Source of the DNA: Planococcus citreus
GTDB lineage: Bacteria; Bacillota; Bacilli; Bacillales_A; Planococcaceae
Direction of reading: 5' to 3'
Length of the DNA: 64,000 bases
Assembly (NCBI RefSeq): GCF_003664125.1
Contig: NZ_RCCP01000003.1
Location: 340,649 to 404,648, forward strand
Program-made: the position numbers and the translations under genes
Notes under the pieces: model-generated
The model's input: only the letters and a program-made list of their open reading frames with translations
Told to the model about the DNA's origin: nothing
Databases searched by the model: none
Shown here: one piece after another, positions 8,774 through 16,732 of the stretch
Numbering within the stretch: the first letter of the stretch is position 1
How the letters are laid out: each line of letters begins with the position of its first letter

Positions 8774-9766
8774 TTAGTTCAAAAACTGTGTATCGGTCAA
8801 TTCGCTGAAATCAGGTTGTTCTTTCAGGAATTTCAAGTCGAATGACGAGTCGCCAAAGGCTTGGATTTCATCGCCATCGATATCCGTGCTGAAGAACATA
8901 TTGCCCCAAGCTCCGTCAATGACGGACTTATCGAGTTCCTGGCCAGTGATATCGTCAATTGTGGAGATGACGATTTCTTTGGATTCTTCCGGGTTTTCTT
9001 TAATATAAGCAGTTGCCTCTTCGTGCGCATCGACTATTCCTTGAACCGTTTCAGGATTGGATTCGATCATTTCGCTCGAAGTGACAAGGACAGATGCCGG
9101 AAGTGATGTGCCAAATGAAATTTCATCCGGTTCGATGATCACTTTGGCACCGGTATTTTGGGCAAGAACAGATGCCCAAGGTTCAGGTGCGACAGCGACA
9201 TCGATTTTGCCCGTTTCAAACATCGCTTCATATTGTGCCGGTTTTCCCGTTTGGTGAATCATTTCACCGCCGATGCGGTTTGATGTGATGTCGTTCTCTT
9301 TCATGTACGTCTCGAACTGGACATCATGCGTGCAGCCGACGCGCGGGGTGATGAATGTGCTGCCCGGAATATCTTCAATGGATTCGATGCCGCTGCCATC
9401 ACGTGCCATGACGACTGTTCCGCCACTCGCACCGCCGGCGATCATGCGCACATCTGCACCATTCGTGTAGTTGTTCATTGCAGGCCCTGGGCCGACCAAG
9501 CCGCCGTCGATATCACCGGTTTTCAGGGCCGTCATGAAGTCGGAGCCGTCAGCGAATGTGACGTATTCGACATTGGTGCCTTCCGGTAAATTGCTTTCAT
9601 AAAACTGCTGGTCTTTGGCGACCATTGCCGTTGCGTGATCAAGGTTTGGGAAATAGCCGAGTACGACGGTATCTTCGGAATCGCTTGTCGCAGCACCTGA
9701 AGCGCCGCACGCTGATAAGATTCCTGCAGCTGCAAGTGTCGTTAAAATAAGTCCGGATCTTTTCAT
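8774..9766 (-). CDS. ABC importer substrate-binding lipoprotein (sulfonate/taurine/nitrate type)
   Basis: Extracellular binding protein of the SsuA/TauA/NrtA family, about 330 residues. The signal peptide MKRSGLILTTLAAAGILSAC ends in a lipobox (LSAC), so the protein is membrane-anchored. After it comes the family fold, with VLGYFPNLDHATAMVAKD at the start and a ligand-loop region GPGPAMNNYTNGADVRMIAG. ATG 9766 follows GGAGGAATTATTTC on the minus strand; an upstream in-frame ATG is less well placed. It is the last gene of a three-gene operon (ATPase, permease, binding protein). cysK next door makes an organosulfur substrate plausible, but no sulfonate monooxygenase is present, so the ligand is uncertain. 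Confidence 0.85.
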   Translation of the reverse strand: MKRSGLILTTLAAAGILSACGASGAATSDSEDTVVLGYFPNLDHATAMVAKDQQFYESNLPEGTNVEYVTFADGSDFMTALKTGDIDGGLVGPGPAMNNYTNGADVRMIAGGASGGTVVMARDGSGIESIEDIPGSTFITPRVGCTHDVQFETYMKENDITSNRIGGEMIHQTGKPAQYEAMFETGKIDVAVAPEPWASVLAQNTGAKVIIEPDEISFGTSLPASVLVTSSEMIESNPETVQGIVDAHEEATAYIKENPEESKEIVISTIDDITGQELDKSVIDGAWGNMFFSTDIDGDEIQAFGDSSFDLKFLKEQPDFSELTDTQFLN

Positions 9767-9797
9767 GAAATAATTCCTCCTCAAATGGTTTTGGGTT

Positions 9798-10553
9798 TTA
9801 GGATTCGAGTCCCCAGCGTTTCAGGACGTTCTTTTCGATGCGTTGGAAAATCAATTGGTCGACGACTGCACCGACGACACCGATGATGATCATGACGCCG
9901 ATAACGAGCGCCATATTGCCGAAATCGGAAGCGTAACGCAATGTATAGCCAAGTCCTGGTCCGGCACTTAGCAGCTCGCCGGCCATCAGTGCACGCCAGG
10001 CGAATGCCCAGGCGAGACGCGCACCGGTTACGAGATAAGGGATGGAAGCCGGAATGATGACTTTCCAGAACAAGTCGATGCCGGTAGATCCCATCGTGCG
10101 CGCTGCTTTTATGTAGAGCGGATTGACATTTTTAATGCCCGTCCGTACATTGAGTGTCATGACGAATGTGCCGCCTAAGATGACAACGAAGATGATAGCG
10201 CCTTCGCCGAGGCCGAACCACATCATCGCAAGCGGCAGCCAGATGATGCTCGGCACGCTTTGCAAGGCGAGCACCATCGAGCCAATCGTATCATCGGCCG
10301 TCTTCGAGCGTGCCAGCAAAATACCGAGAGCGGTGCCGATCAATAAGGAAACGGCAAGGCCGATCAACAGGCGGCGGAAACTTGCCACTAAATCATAGAC
10401 TAAAGTGAGGTCGGCAAAGCCTGCCACAAGTGCATCCCACACGCTAAACGGGGAGGGCAAGATGGTTTCATGCCATAATTCGAAATGGGAGCCAAGCCCC
10501 CAGAATAAAATGAGTGCTGCGAAAAAGATGAGGCGCTTAACTGCGGGCTTCAT
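9798..10553 (-). CDS. ABC importer permease (SsuC/TauC type)
   Basis: Inner-membrane permease of about 251 residues with five to six membrane helices. The cytoplasmic coupling helix that contacts the ATPase (EAA-like region, IKNVNPLYIKAARTMGSTG) is near residue 150. ATG 10553 was chosen because GAGGAG lies eight bases upstream; it overlaps the end of the ATPase gene by 17 bp, so the two are translationally coupled. Together with the neighbours it makes a complete importer with one of each subunit, the usual layout of alkanesulfonate and taurine systems. Confidence 0.87.
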   Translation of the reverse strand: MKPAVKRLIFFAALILFWGLGSHFELWHETILPSPFSVWDALVAGFADLTLVYDLVASFRRLLIGLAVSLLIGTALGILLARSKTADDTIGSMVLALQSVPSIIWLPLAMMWFGLGEGAIIFVVILGGTFVMTLNVRTGIKNVNPLYIKAARTMGSTGIDLFWKVIIPASIPYLVTGARLAWAFAWRALMAGELLSAGPGLGYTLRYASDFGNMALVIGVMIIIGVVGAVVDQLIFQRIEKNVLKRWGLES

Positions 10554-11325
10554 AAGCAAGCTCCTCATTTATGACTTTGTCGATTTCGCCTTTCAACAGC
10601 CCCATGATGCGCTCTTCGAGTGCGGCGACTTGTTGTTTATGTTCGTCCCGAGGGCGCGGAATGTCGACTTCGATATCAGCGATGACGGTGCCGGGACGCG
10701 TGCCCATCACCACGATCCGGTCCGATAATTTGATCGATTCCTGTATGCTGTGCGTGACGAAGACGATCGTTTTCTGTGTATCGATCCAAATCTTCTCGAG
10801 CTGTCCGTGCAGTCGGCTGCGCGTTTGTTCGTCGAGCGCGCCGAACGGTTCATCCATCAAGAGCACAGCCGGGTCCATCGCGAGAGAACGGGCGATCGAG
10901 ACCCGCTGCTGCATGCCGCCAGACAGTTCGTGTGGATAATGGCCGGCGTAATTACTGAGCTGGACCATCTGCAGGAAATGGCGTGCGCGTTCAATCGCCT
11001 GTTTTTTATTCATTTCCTTGCGCAGCGGGAAGACGACATTCTCTGTGACCGTCATCCAGGGGAACAATGCGGCTTCCTGGAACACCATGCCGCGGTCTTT
11101 CCCCGGTTTCTGCACATTTTTTCCGTCGACGACGATGCCGCCGGAAGAAGCGGAAGTGAGGCCGGCAATCATCGACAATAAAGTCGACTTGCCGCAACCG
11201 GAAGGGCCGAGGATCGAGACGAATTGGCCTTTCGGAATCTCAAGGTTTATATCTTCTAATACCGTATTGGCATTATTATCTTTATCGGTATAGATTTTGT
11301 TGATGTGCTGGATTTCAATAAACAA
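10537..11325 (-). CDS. ABC importer ATPase (SsuB/TauB type), TTG start
   Basis: ATP-binding subunit of 262 residues. Walker A GPSGCGKST near residue 41, Q-loop in VFQEAALFPWMT, signature LSGGMQQR near residue 134, Walker B VLLMDEPFGALDE, and the switch His in VTHSIQE are all present. The only reasonable start is a TTG, seven bases after GGTGA; the next in-frame ATG would lose Walker A. It is the first gene of the operon, downstream of a strong promoter at 11378-11405. Confidence 0.88.
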   Translation of the reverse strand: MFIEIQHINKIYTDKDNNANTVLEDINLEIPKGQFVSILGPSGCGKSTLLSMIAGLTSASSGGIVVDGKNVQKPGKDRGMVFQEAALFPWMTVTENVVFPLRKEMNKKQAIERARHFLQMVQLSNYAGHYPHELSGGMQQRVSIARSLAMDPAVLLMDEPFGALDEQTRSRLHGQLEKIWIDTQKTIVFVTHSIQESIKLSDRIVVMGTRPGTVIADIEVDIPRPRDEHKQQVAALEERIMGLLKGEIDKVINEELAYEARS

Positions 11326-11377
11326 AATAATTCACCGGCTATAAAACCTACCTTTCCAATCGGATATTATTTAATAA

Positions 11378-11405
11378 AGTATAGTAGTTTTATAGGGATT
11401 GTCAA
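11378..11405 (-). promoter_or_regulatory. Sigma-A promoter of the sulfonate-type ABC operon
   Basis: On the minus strand: TTGACA, 16 bp, TATACT, about 50 bases before the ATPase TTG. A perfect -35 and 5/6 -10. Confidence 0.7.
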
Positions 11406-11436
11406 TAATTCTTGGGAAAAAGTTTTCAGACATAAC

Positions 11437-11463
11437 AAAAGAGAGGCAGAAGCCTCTCTTTTT
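11437..11463 (-). terminator. Terminator after cysK
   Basis: GAGAGGC / GCCTCTC stem extended by A:T pairs, with U tract on the minus strand. It separates cysK from the ABC operon, so they are separate transcripts. Confidence 0.82.
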
Positions 11464-11474
11464 AGAATCGAGAT

Positions 11475-12392
11475 TCATTCAAATAGGTTCATGCTCAAAT
11501 AGCGTTCGCCGGTATCCGGGGCGATGCACAATACTTTTTTGCCGGATCCGAGCCGTTTGGCGATTTCGATGGCCGCATAAATGGTTGCGCCCGCAGAAGG
11601 CCCGACAAAGACGCCTTCTTCCCGGGCAGATCGGCGGAACATCTCGATGGCGTCTTCGTCTTCAATCGCCATGATTTCATCGTAGATCGCCGTATTCAAT
11701 GTATCCGGCACGAATCCAGGACTGGTGCCGACCAGCTTATGTTTGCCTGGCTTGCCGCCTGACAGGACAGGAGAGCCTTTCGGTTCGACAACTGTTATAT
11801 GGAGGTTCGGCAAATGTTCTTTCAAAGTTTCACCGGTTCCGGTGATGGTGCCGCCTGTTCCAGCCGAAGCAACGAAGGCGTCAAGCTGCCCGTCCATTTG
11901 CTCGAGTATCTCAAGCGCCGTCGTGCCGCGGTGGGCATCGGGATTGGCCGGATTTTCAAATTGCTGCGGGATGAAGCTTCCGGGAATCGTTTCACGCAAT
12001 TCGAGTGCTTTTTGAATCGCCCCCGGCATTTTGTCATCGCTTGGCGTCAATACGACTTCCGAACCGAAAGCTTTCAGCAAGTTGATGCGCTCTTGAGTAG
12101 CATTATCCGGCAGCACGAGGATGGAGCGGTAGCCTTTCGCTGCAGCAACCATCGCGAGGCCAATGCCGGTATTGCCGCTCGTCGGTTCGATGATTGTCGA
12201 GCCCGCCTTCAAGGCACCAGACTCTTCAGCTTGCTTGATCATATTGTAAGCCGCCCGGTCCTTGACGCTTTTGGTCGGGTTGAACATTTCCAATTTTACA
12301 TAGACGTCCGCTGCGCCTTCAGGGACGATGCGGTTCAATTTAACAACAGGCGTATCGCCGATCAGGTCAGTAATGGATTCAAATGGTTTCAT
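11475..12392 (-). CDS. cysK: Cysteine synthase A (O-acetylserine sulfhydrylase)
   Basis: PLP enzyme that makes L-cysteine from O-acetylserine and sulfide. About 305 residues, standard for CysK. The cofactor lysine lies in KSVKDRAAYN (about Lys44), the substrate loop TSGNTGIGLA near residue 70, and the phosphate-cupping loop GTGGTITGTG near residue 178. ATG 12392 is preceded by AAAGG at about 11 bases; a TTG three bases further up is an alternative start. It has its own terminator and points the same way as the sulfonate-type importer, consistent with a local sulfur-assimilation theme. Confidence 0.95.
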   Translation of the reverse strand: MKPFESITDLIGDTPVVKLNRIVPEGAADVYVKLEMFNPTKSVKDRAAYNMIKQAEESGALKAGSTIIEPTSGNTGIGLAMVAAAKGYRSILVLPDNATQERINLLKAFGSEVVLTPSDDKMPGAIQKALELRETIPGSFIPQQFENPANPDAHRGTTALEILEQMDGQLDAFVASAGTGGTITGTGETLKEHLPNLHITVVEPKGSPVLSGGKPGKHKLVGTSPGFVPDTLNTAIYDEIMAIEDEDAIEMFRRSAREEGVFVGPSAGATIYAAIEIAKRLGSGKKVLCIAPDTGERYLSMNLFE

Positions 12393-12629
12393 CAACTAAA
12401 CAACCTTTCTCTATCGGATATGAGGGATATTGTTCTATTGTAGTACAAAGCGAAAGGTCGTGCCATTCGCTTGTTTGAGGAGACAATGGCGGAAGGCATA
12501 TTTTATAGAAGAAAGTGTTTTGGCTATGAAGTCGGGTGGGATGAAATCTTCGACAAAATGCCAATTGGTAGCGTACTATTTTGGTAACGGGAAATCGTTC
12601 GAATCATGCAATGGAAAGTAGGGACAGAT

Positions 12630-13286
12630 GTGAAAAAACAAATAGTGGTAATCGGGCTTGGACGCTTCGGAAGCAGTGTCTGCAAAGAGCTTTACGGAAT
12701 GGGGCACGACATCATGGCGATCGACTCCAACCCGGAAACAGTCAGTACGATGTCGGACTATGCGAGCCACACCGCAACGGCCGATGCGACGGATGAAGGC
12801 AGCTTGAAATCGCTTGGCGTCCGGAATTTTGAGTACGCCATCGTCGCAATTGGTGACGACTTACAGGCAAGCGTTTTATGTACTCTCATGCTGAAAGAAC
12901 TGGGTGTACCGAAGGTTTGGGTGAAAGCACGTGACCAACAGCATCAGAAGATCTTGGAACGCATCGGGGCTGACCGGGTCATCCAGCCTGAATATGAAAT
13001 GGGCGTCCGGACGGCTCATCATATCGATTCCGAAAAAGTGGTCGACTATATCAATCTGTCGGAAAACTACAGCATCATTGAACTAGCGGCATCCAAAAAA
13101 GTCATCGGCAAAACGCTCGGTGAACTGAATATCCGCAAAGATTACGGCTGCATGATTTTGGCGATCAAGCATGGCGAAGATGTCAATATCGCGCCGCTTC
13201 TTGAAGATTCGATCGAAGAAGGAGATATTTTAATCGCGATGGGCCACAAAGAAGATCTTAAGCGCTTTGAAGACAAAGGGCTGTAA
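12630..13286 (+). CDS. ktrC: K+ uptake regulatory subunit KtrA/KtrC
   Basis: Cytoplasmic RCK subunit of the Ktr potassium transporter, about 218 residues. RCK-N Rossmann domain with the nucleotide motif VIGLGRFGSSV at residues 6-16 and the acidic end of beta-2 (AIDSN); RCK-C domain from about residue 135, which in this family binds cyclic-di-AMP. The GTG at 12630 (MKKQIVVIGLGRFG) matches the KtrC N-terminus and follows GGGA; the longer ATG at 12606 has no ribosome site and would add eight residues. The membrane partner KtrB/KtrD is not in the window, as is usual for ktrC. Confidence 0.88.
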   Translation: MKKQIVVIGLGRFGSSVCKELYGMGHDIMAIDSNPETVSTMSDYASHTATADATDEGSLKSLGVRNFEYAIVAIGDDLQASVLCTLMLKELGVPKVWVKARDQQHQKILERIGADRVIQPEYEMGVRTAHHIDSEKVVDYINLSENYSIIELAASKKVIGKTLGELNIRKDYGCMILAIKHGEDVNIAPLLEDSIEEGDILIAMGHKEDLKRFEDKGL

Positions 13287-13322
13287 GCGGCAGCGCAATC
13301 GCTAGAGAAAGGCGGTGGCTGA

Positions 13323-13988
13323 ATGAAAGTACGGATTGATTGGACCTATAAATCACCCAAAAACAAAGTGGTGCAATTTCTCTCCGAGGAGCTTGAAGCA
13401 AGTGAAGCACTGTTAGTGGCGCAAGATCTCGAACGTACGGGCCGCACCAAGCGCCTGCAGTTTGCTGATCGGCATAACAGCAATTGGAGCATCAAAGAAT
13501 TGAAGAACTACGTTAAGGAAGTGGAGACGGAGCCGCATGACGTTACGGCCTATTACGATGGCGGATTCGACCTCCAGTCGAAACGGGCTGGCCTCGGCTG
13601 CGCAATTTATTTCAAGCAAAATGGCAAAGAATATCGCTTGAGGAAAAATGCACTGATCGACGAAATCGCCTCCAATAACGAAGCGGAGTATGCAGCGCTG
13701 TCGATGGCAGTGCAAGAACTTGAATTGCTCGGTGTCCACCATCTCCCTGTTCGTTTTGTAGGTGATTCGAGAACCTTGGTCAACCAGATGAGCGGGGAAT
13801 GGGCAGTGCCTGAACAAACTTTGGCGAGCTGGGCGGACCGGATCGACCAGCGTTTGGAGAAAATTGGCGTCCATCCCGAATATGAATTCGTGCCAAGGAA
13901 AGAAAACGCTGAGGCGGATCGCTTGGCCACGCAAGCCCTAGGCGAGATCGTGATTGAAAGCCTCATTGATTTAAATGCAGATAATTGA
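13323..13988 (+). CDS. RNase H-like (type I) family protein
   Basis: 221-residue protein with an N-terminal region of about 70 residues of unknown fold and an RNase HI-type domain after it. The acidic catalytic set is present: Asp in YYDGGFD (about 79), Glu in NNEAEYAAL (about 119), Asp in FVGDSRTL (about 146) and Asp in EADRLATQA (near residue 200). Such Bacillus proteins are annotated as ribonuclease HI family or reverse-transcriptase-like; activity on RNA/DNA hybrids has not been shown for many of them. It starts 36 bp after ktrC with AAAGGCGG, so it probably shares its transcript, and ends at a strong terminator. Confidence 0.8.
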   Translation: MKVRIDWTYKSPKNKVVQFLSEELEASEALLVAQDLERTGRTKRLQFADRHNSNWSIKELKNYVKEVETEPHDVTAYYDGGFDLQSKRAGLGCAIYFKQNGKEYRLRKNALIDEIASNNEAEYAALSMAVQELELLGVHHLPVRFVGDSRTLVNQMSGEWAVPEQTLASWADRIDQRLEKIGVHPEYEFVPRKENAEADRLATQALGEIVIESLIDLNADN

Positions 13989-14000
13989 ACCCATACACGC

Positions 14001-14035
14001 AAGTTGCCAGGAAGAAGTATTTCTGGCAACTTTTT
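14001..14035 (+). terminator. Terminator after RNase H-like gene
   Basis: AAGTTGCCAG stem plus three further pairs, then T5. Confidence 0.87.
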
Positions 14036-14183
14036 CTATTCTATGTAAGTTTGTATCACTTTCCATGCCAAATCACTCAAATTTATCAGAATAGTGTGAT
14101 ATCTATTGAAATTCTATTGCAGAGGGTGTATAAATGAGGTGTACAAAAGTTATACAAATACTATATGGAAAGAGGTTGGACAC

Positions 14184-14984
14184 ATGAAGAAGTTATCTGT
14201 CTCTCTCGTCGCAATGCTGGTGTTGTTTTCGCTTCTCGCATCTCTGGTCATGGCTGACAACCATGGTGACATGGCAAAAGTACGGGTGTTGCACGCTTCG
14301 CCTGATGCCCCTGCAGTAGATGTTTACGTCAACGGTGATTTAACGCTCGAAGAAGTACCATTCAAAACGGATTCCGGATATTTGGAAGTCCCGGCTGGTA
14401 CGCATGATGTAGAAGTATTCGCTGCAGGTACTGAATATGCAGCAGGAGAAGGCGTTTTGCAGGCTGACTTGGAAGTGGAAGCCGGTAAAGCTTATACAGT
14501 CGCAGCAGCCAACCTCTTGGAGTCCATCGAATTTGTAGTAGCTGAAGATTCCATGGAAGTCACTGAAGGCCAGGCGAAAATCCGCGTCGGCCATTTGTCC
14601 CCAGATGCTCCAGCAGTTGATGTTGGAATCATCGGTGGAGATGCTTTGTTCAGTGGAGCTGAGTTCCCATCTATCACGGATTATGCCGAAGTAGACCCTG
14701 GCACATATGACTTGGAAATCCGCTTGCCGGATGGCACCCAAGTATTGCCGCTTGAAGGAACTGAACTTGCCGCAGATACAGTCTACTCAGTGTTTGCAGT
14801 GAACACAGTCGATTCGCTTGAAGTGATCGCGCTTGTCGATTACGAAGCAGCTGCTTCACCAGACGAAATGCCGACAACTGGTCTTGGTACACCAGAACAA
14901 TCCCAGTCCATGTGGTTGTTGATCGGTGGCGCGTTATTCTTAGTAGCAGCTGGTGGGCTTGTGTGGAGAAAACGATTTCAATAA
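14184..14984 (+). CDS. Surface protein with two DUF4397 domains and an MPTTG sorting signal
   Basis: About 266 residues: signal peptide (MKKLSVSLVAMLVLFSLLAS, cleavage likely after VMA), two tandem DUF4397 modules each opening with a (V/G)(L/H)xSPDAPAVDV motif, then an MPTTG motif, a hydrophobic stretch and a WRKRFQ tail. This is the layout of a sortase substrate with M in place of the usual L of LPXTG. It should be anchored to peptidoglycan. The sortase gene overlaps its 3' end. ATG 14184 follows AGAGG; the upstream frame has no signal. The role of DUF4397 is unknown; adhesion or wall function is inference. Confidence 0.8.
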   Translation: MKKLSVSLVAMLVLFSLLASLVMADNHGDMAKVRVLHASPDAPAVDVYVNGDLTLEEVPFKTDSGYLEVPAGTHDVEVFAAGTEYAAGEGVLQADLEVEAGKAYTVAAANLLESIEFVVAEDSMEVTEGQAKIRVGHLSPDAPAVDVGIIGGDALFSGAEFPSITDYAEVDPGTYDLEIRLPDGTQVLPLEGTELAADTVYSVFAVNTVDSLEVIALVDYEAAASPDEMPTTGLGTPEQSQSMWLLIGGALFLVAAGGLVWRKRFQ

Positions 14985-15654
14985 ATTCGCATTGCTCCTC
15001 GCTGTCGTATTTCTTGCAGGATGTACGTCTGCCCCGCAAGATGAAGTGAGTATCCGCAGTGCGGAAGTCGGCTTTGCCGTCAAGGCAGAACCGTCTTGGA
15101 CAGAACAACCGAAAGAAGTAGAGAAAGCGAAAGCCGCTGAGAAAGAGAAACCGGCGGCCAAGCCGAAGTCGAAGCAGGCGGCAAACCCGATCAATGAACT
15201 GAACCAGCCAGGCATCGCGCCAGAGACGCTGTCAATTCCATCCATTGGGTTGGAAGCGGATGTCACGCATCTCGGCGTGACCGACTCGGGGGAAATGGCG
15301 GTGCCGGATAATGGCGAGGAACTAAGCTGGTTTTCGCCGGGCTACCGTCCTGGCCAAAGAGGGCGGGCGGTCATAGCGGGACATGTCGATGATTTGGATG
15401 GCCCGGCTGTGTTTTGGGACTTGACGGAGCTCGAGCCGGGAGATGAAATTGTCGTAGCCGGCGACGATCGCGAGCTGCGGTTCAAGGTCCATACAATGGA
15501 GTCGGTGCCGCTCGATTTGGCGGATGTCGATTCGGTCTTCGGATATCATTCATCCCCTGAGCTGGTATTGATTACCTGCTCCGGAACCTATGATTATGAC
15601 CGGGGAACACGAGAGGAACGCTTGATTGTCTACGCCTCGCTTGTGCAAGAATAG
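14953..15654 (+). CDS. Class F sortase, predicted lipoprotein
   Basis: Transpeptidase that cleaves a sorting motif and joins the protein to the cell wall. C-terminal sortase fold with the catalytic set: His in AGHVDD (about residue 146), Cys in ITCSG (about 209) and Arg in RGTREERLIVYA (about 222). The N-terminus is a lipoprotein signal ending LAGC, then a Lys/Ala/Glu/Pro linker, so the enzyme appears lipid-anchored rather than held by a membrane helix. The start is uncertain: GTG 14953 or TTG 14959 both lie inside the upstream gene; no ideal ribosome site is seen. The overlap argues that DUF4397 protein and sortase are made together as a dedicated pair. Confidence 0.82.
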   Translation: MGLCGENDFNKFALLLAVVFLAGCTSAPQDEVSIRSAEVGFAVKAEPSWTEQPKEVEKAKAAEKEKPAAKPKSKQAANPINELNQPGIAPETLSIPSIGLEADVTHLGVTDSGEMAVPDNGEELSWFSPGYRPGQRGRAVIAGHVDDLDGPAVFWDLTELEPGDEIVVAGDDRELRFKVHTMESVPLDLADVDSVFGYHSSPELVLITCSGTYDYDRGTREERLIVYASLVQE

Positions 15655-15655
15655 G

Positions 15656-15683
15656 AAAGCGTCTCTTTGGAGGCGCTTTTTTT
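15656..15683 (+). terminator. Terminator after sortase
   Basis: AAAGCG(T)CTC pairs with GAG(G)CGCTTT around a short loop, followed by T8. Confidence 0.85.
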
Positions 15684-15881
15684 TGATGCATGATTTTGGT
15701 TTTCTTATCATCGCAAAGGACAAGGGAACTTTGGGACCGTCACATTTTTGCAACAATCCTTTAGGGACAGTCCAGTTGAAAAGCAACTTCCATATAAGTG
15801 CATGATATAATTGGATGGATCTTTATTGCATGATAAGCATATCGGTTATATCAGATTATATAAGGAGTCGTCTATCGCCCT

Positions 15882-16688
15882 ATGAAGGAATCACTGAAGC
15901 GGATCGTGGAGAGTGCGCGGTTCAATACATTTATCACTGTTTTAATTTTAATCAATGCGTTGTTGGTCGGTTTAGAGACCTATCCGTCGATTGCGGAGAA
16001 CTACGGGGCATGGCTGTTGATACTGGATATCATCATCTTGGCATTTTTTGCTTTGGAGATTCTCGCTAAGCTCTATGTTTACCGGGCGAAATTCTTCGGC
16101 AATGCATGGAATAATTTCGATTTCATCATCGTCGTCGGGAGCCTTATCCTCTACAACTCACCGTTTATCAGCGTGTTGAGGATTTTCCGCGTGCTGCGTG
16201 TGCTGCGGACGGTGTCGACCATTCCGTCGCTGCGCCGTGTCGTGACGGCTTTGTTCATGGCCATTCCGACCATCACGAGCGTCATTTTGCTTATGTCGAT
16301 TATCTTTTATGTCTATGCGGTTATCGGAACGTTCTTTTATGCAGATATTGAACCGGAATATTTCGGCGATCTTGGGCTTTCGCTCATCTCGCTGTTCCAG
16401 ATTTTCACTTTGGAATCCTGGGCGAGTGGAATCTTCCGCCCGGTTTTTGCGGCGGAGCCATGGTCTTGGCTGTATTTCATTTCCTTTATCATCGTTTCAA
16501 CTTTCCTGATGATCAACTTGATCGTCGGGGAGATCGTCAATAACGCACAGAAGATTTCAGATGAAATCGACAAGGAAACTGCTGAGCTCGAAGGCATCAA
16601 AGAAGACACATCGGAAATTGAAGATTTGAGAAAAGAAGTCGGCGAACTGAAAAGCATGATCCAAACACTTGTCGACCGGAAATATTAG
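15882..16688 (+). CDS. Voltage-gated sodium channel, NaChBac type
   Basis: Six-helix single-domain channel of 268 residues that forms homotetramers. S4 carries regularly spaced arginines (about R100, R103, R106, R109 in VLRIFRVLRVLR). The pore has the selectivity filter TLESWAS (Glu about 178), the same as NaChBac, which selects Na+. After S6 (TFLMINLIVGEIVNNAQ) there is a coiled-coil-like tail (residues about 225-268) expected to tetramerise. AAGGAG lies about 14 bases before the ATG, wider than usual. In alkaliphilic bacilli such channels return Na+ needed by motility and Na+/H+ antiport; that role here is inference. Confidence 0.92.
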   Translation: MKESLKRIVESARFNTFITVLILINALLVGLETYPSIAENYGAWLLILDIIILAFFALEILAKLYVYRAKFFGNAWNNFDFIIVVGSLILYNSPFISVLRIFRVLRVLRTVSTIPSLRRVVTALFMAIPTITSVILLMSIIFYVYAVIGTFFYADIEPEYFGDLGLSLISLFQIFTLESWASGIFRPVFAAEPWSWLYFISFIIVSTFLMINLIVGEIVNNAQKISDEIDKETAELEGIKEDTSEIEDLRKEVGELKSMIQTLVDRKY

Positions 16689-16694
16689 TAAGCA

Positions 16695-16726
16695 AAAGAA
16701 GCTGCCTAAATGGGCAGCTTCTTTTT
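16695..16726. terminator. Bidirectional terminator, channel gene / LysR gene
   Basis: AAAGAAGCTGCC and complement around a short loop with A and T tracts on either side, between converging genes. Confidence 0.87.
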
Positions 16727-16732
16727 AGTGGA

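Noticed and set aside
12606..12629. ATG 12606 as ktrC start
   Set aside because: No ribosome site; the GTG at 12630 matches the KtrC family N-terminus.
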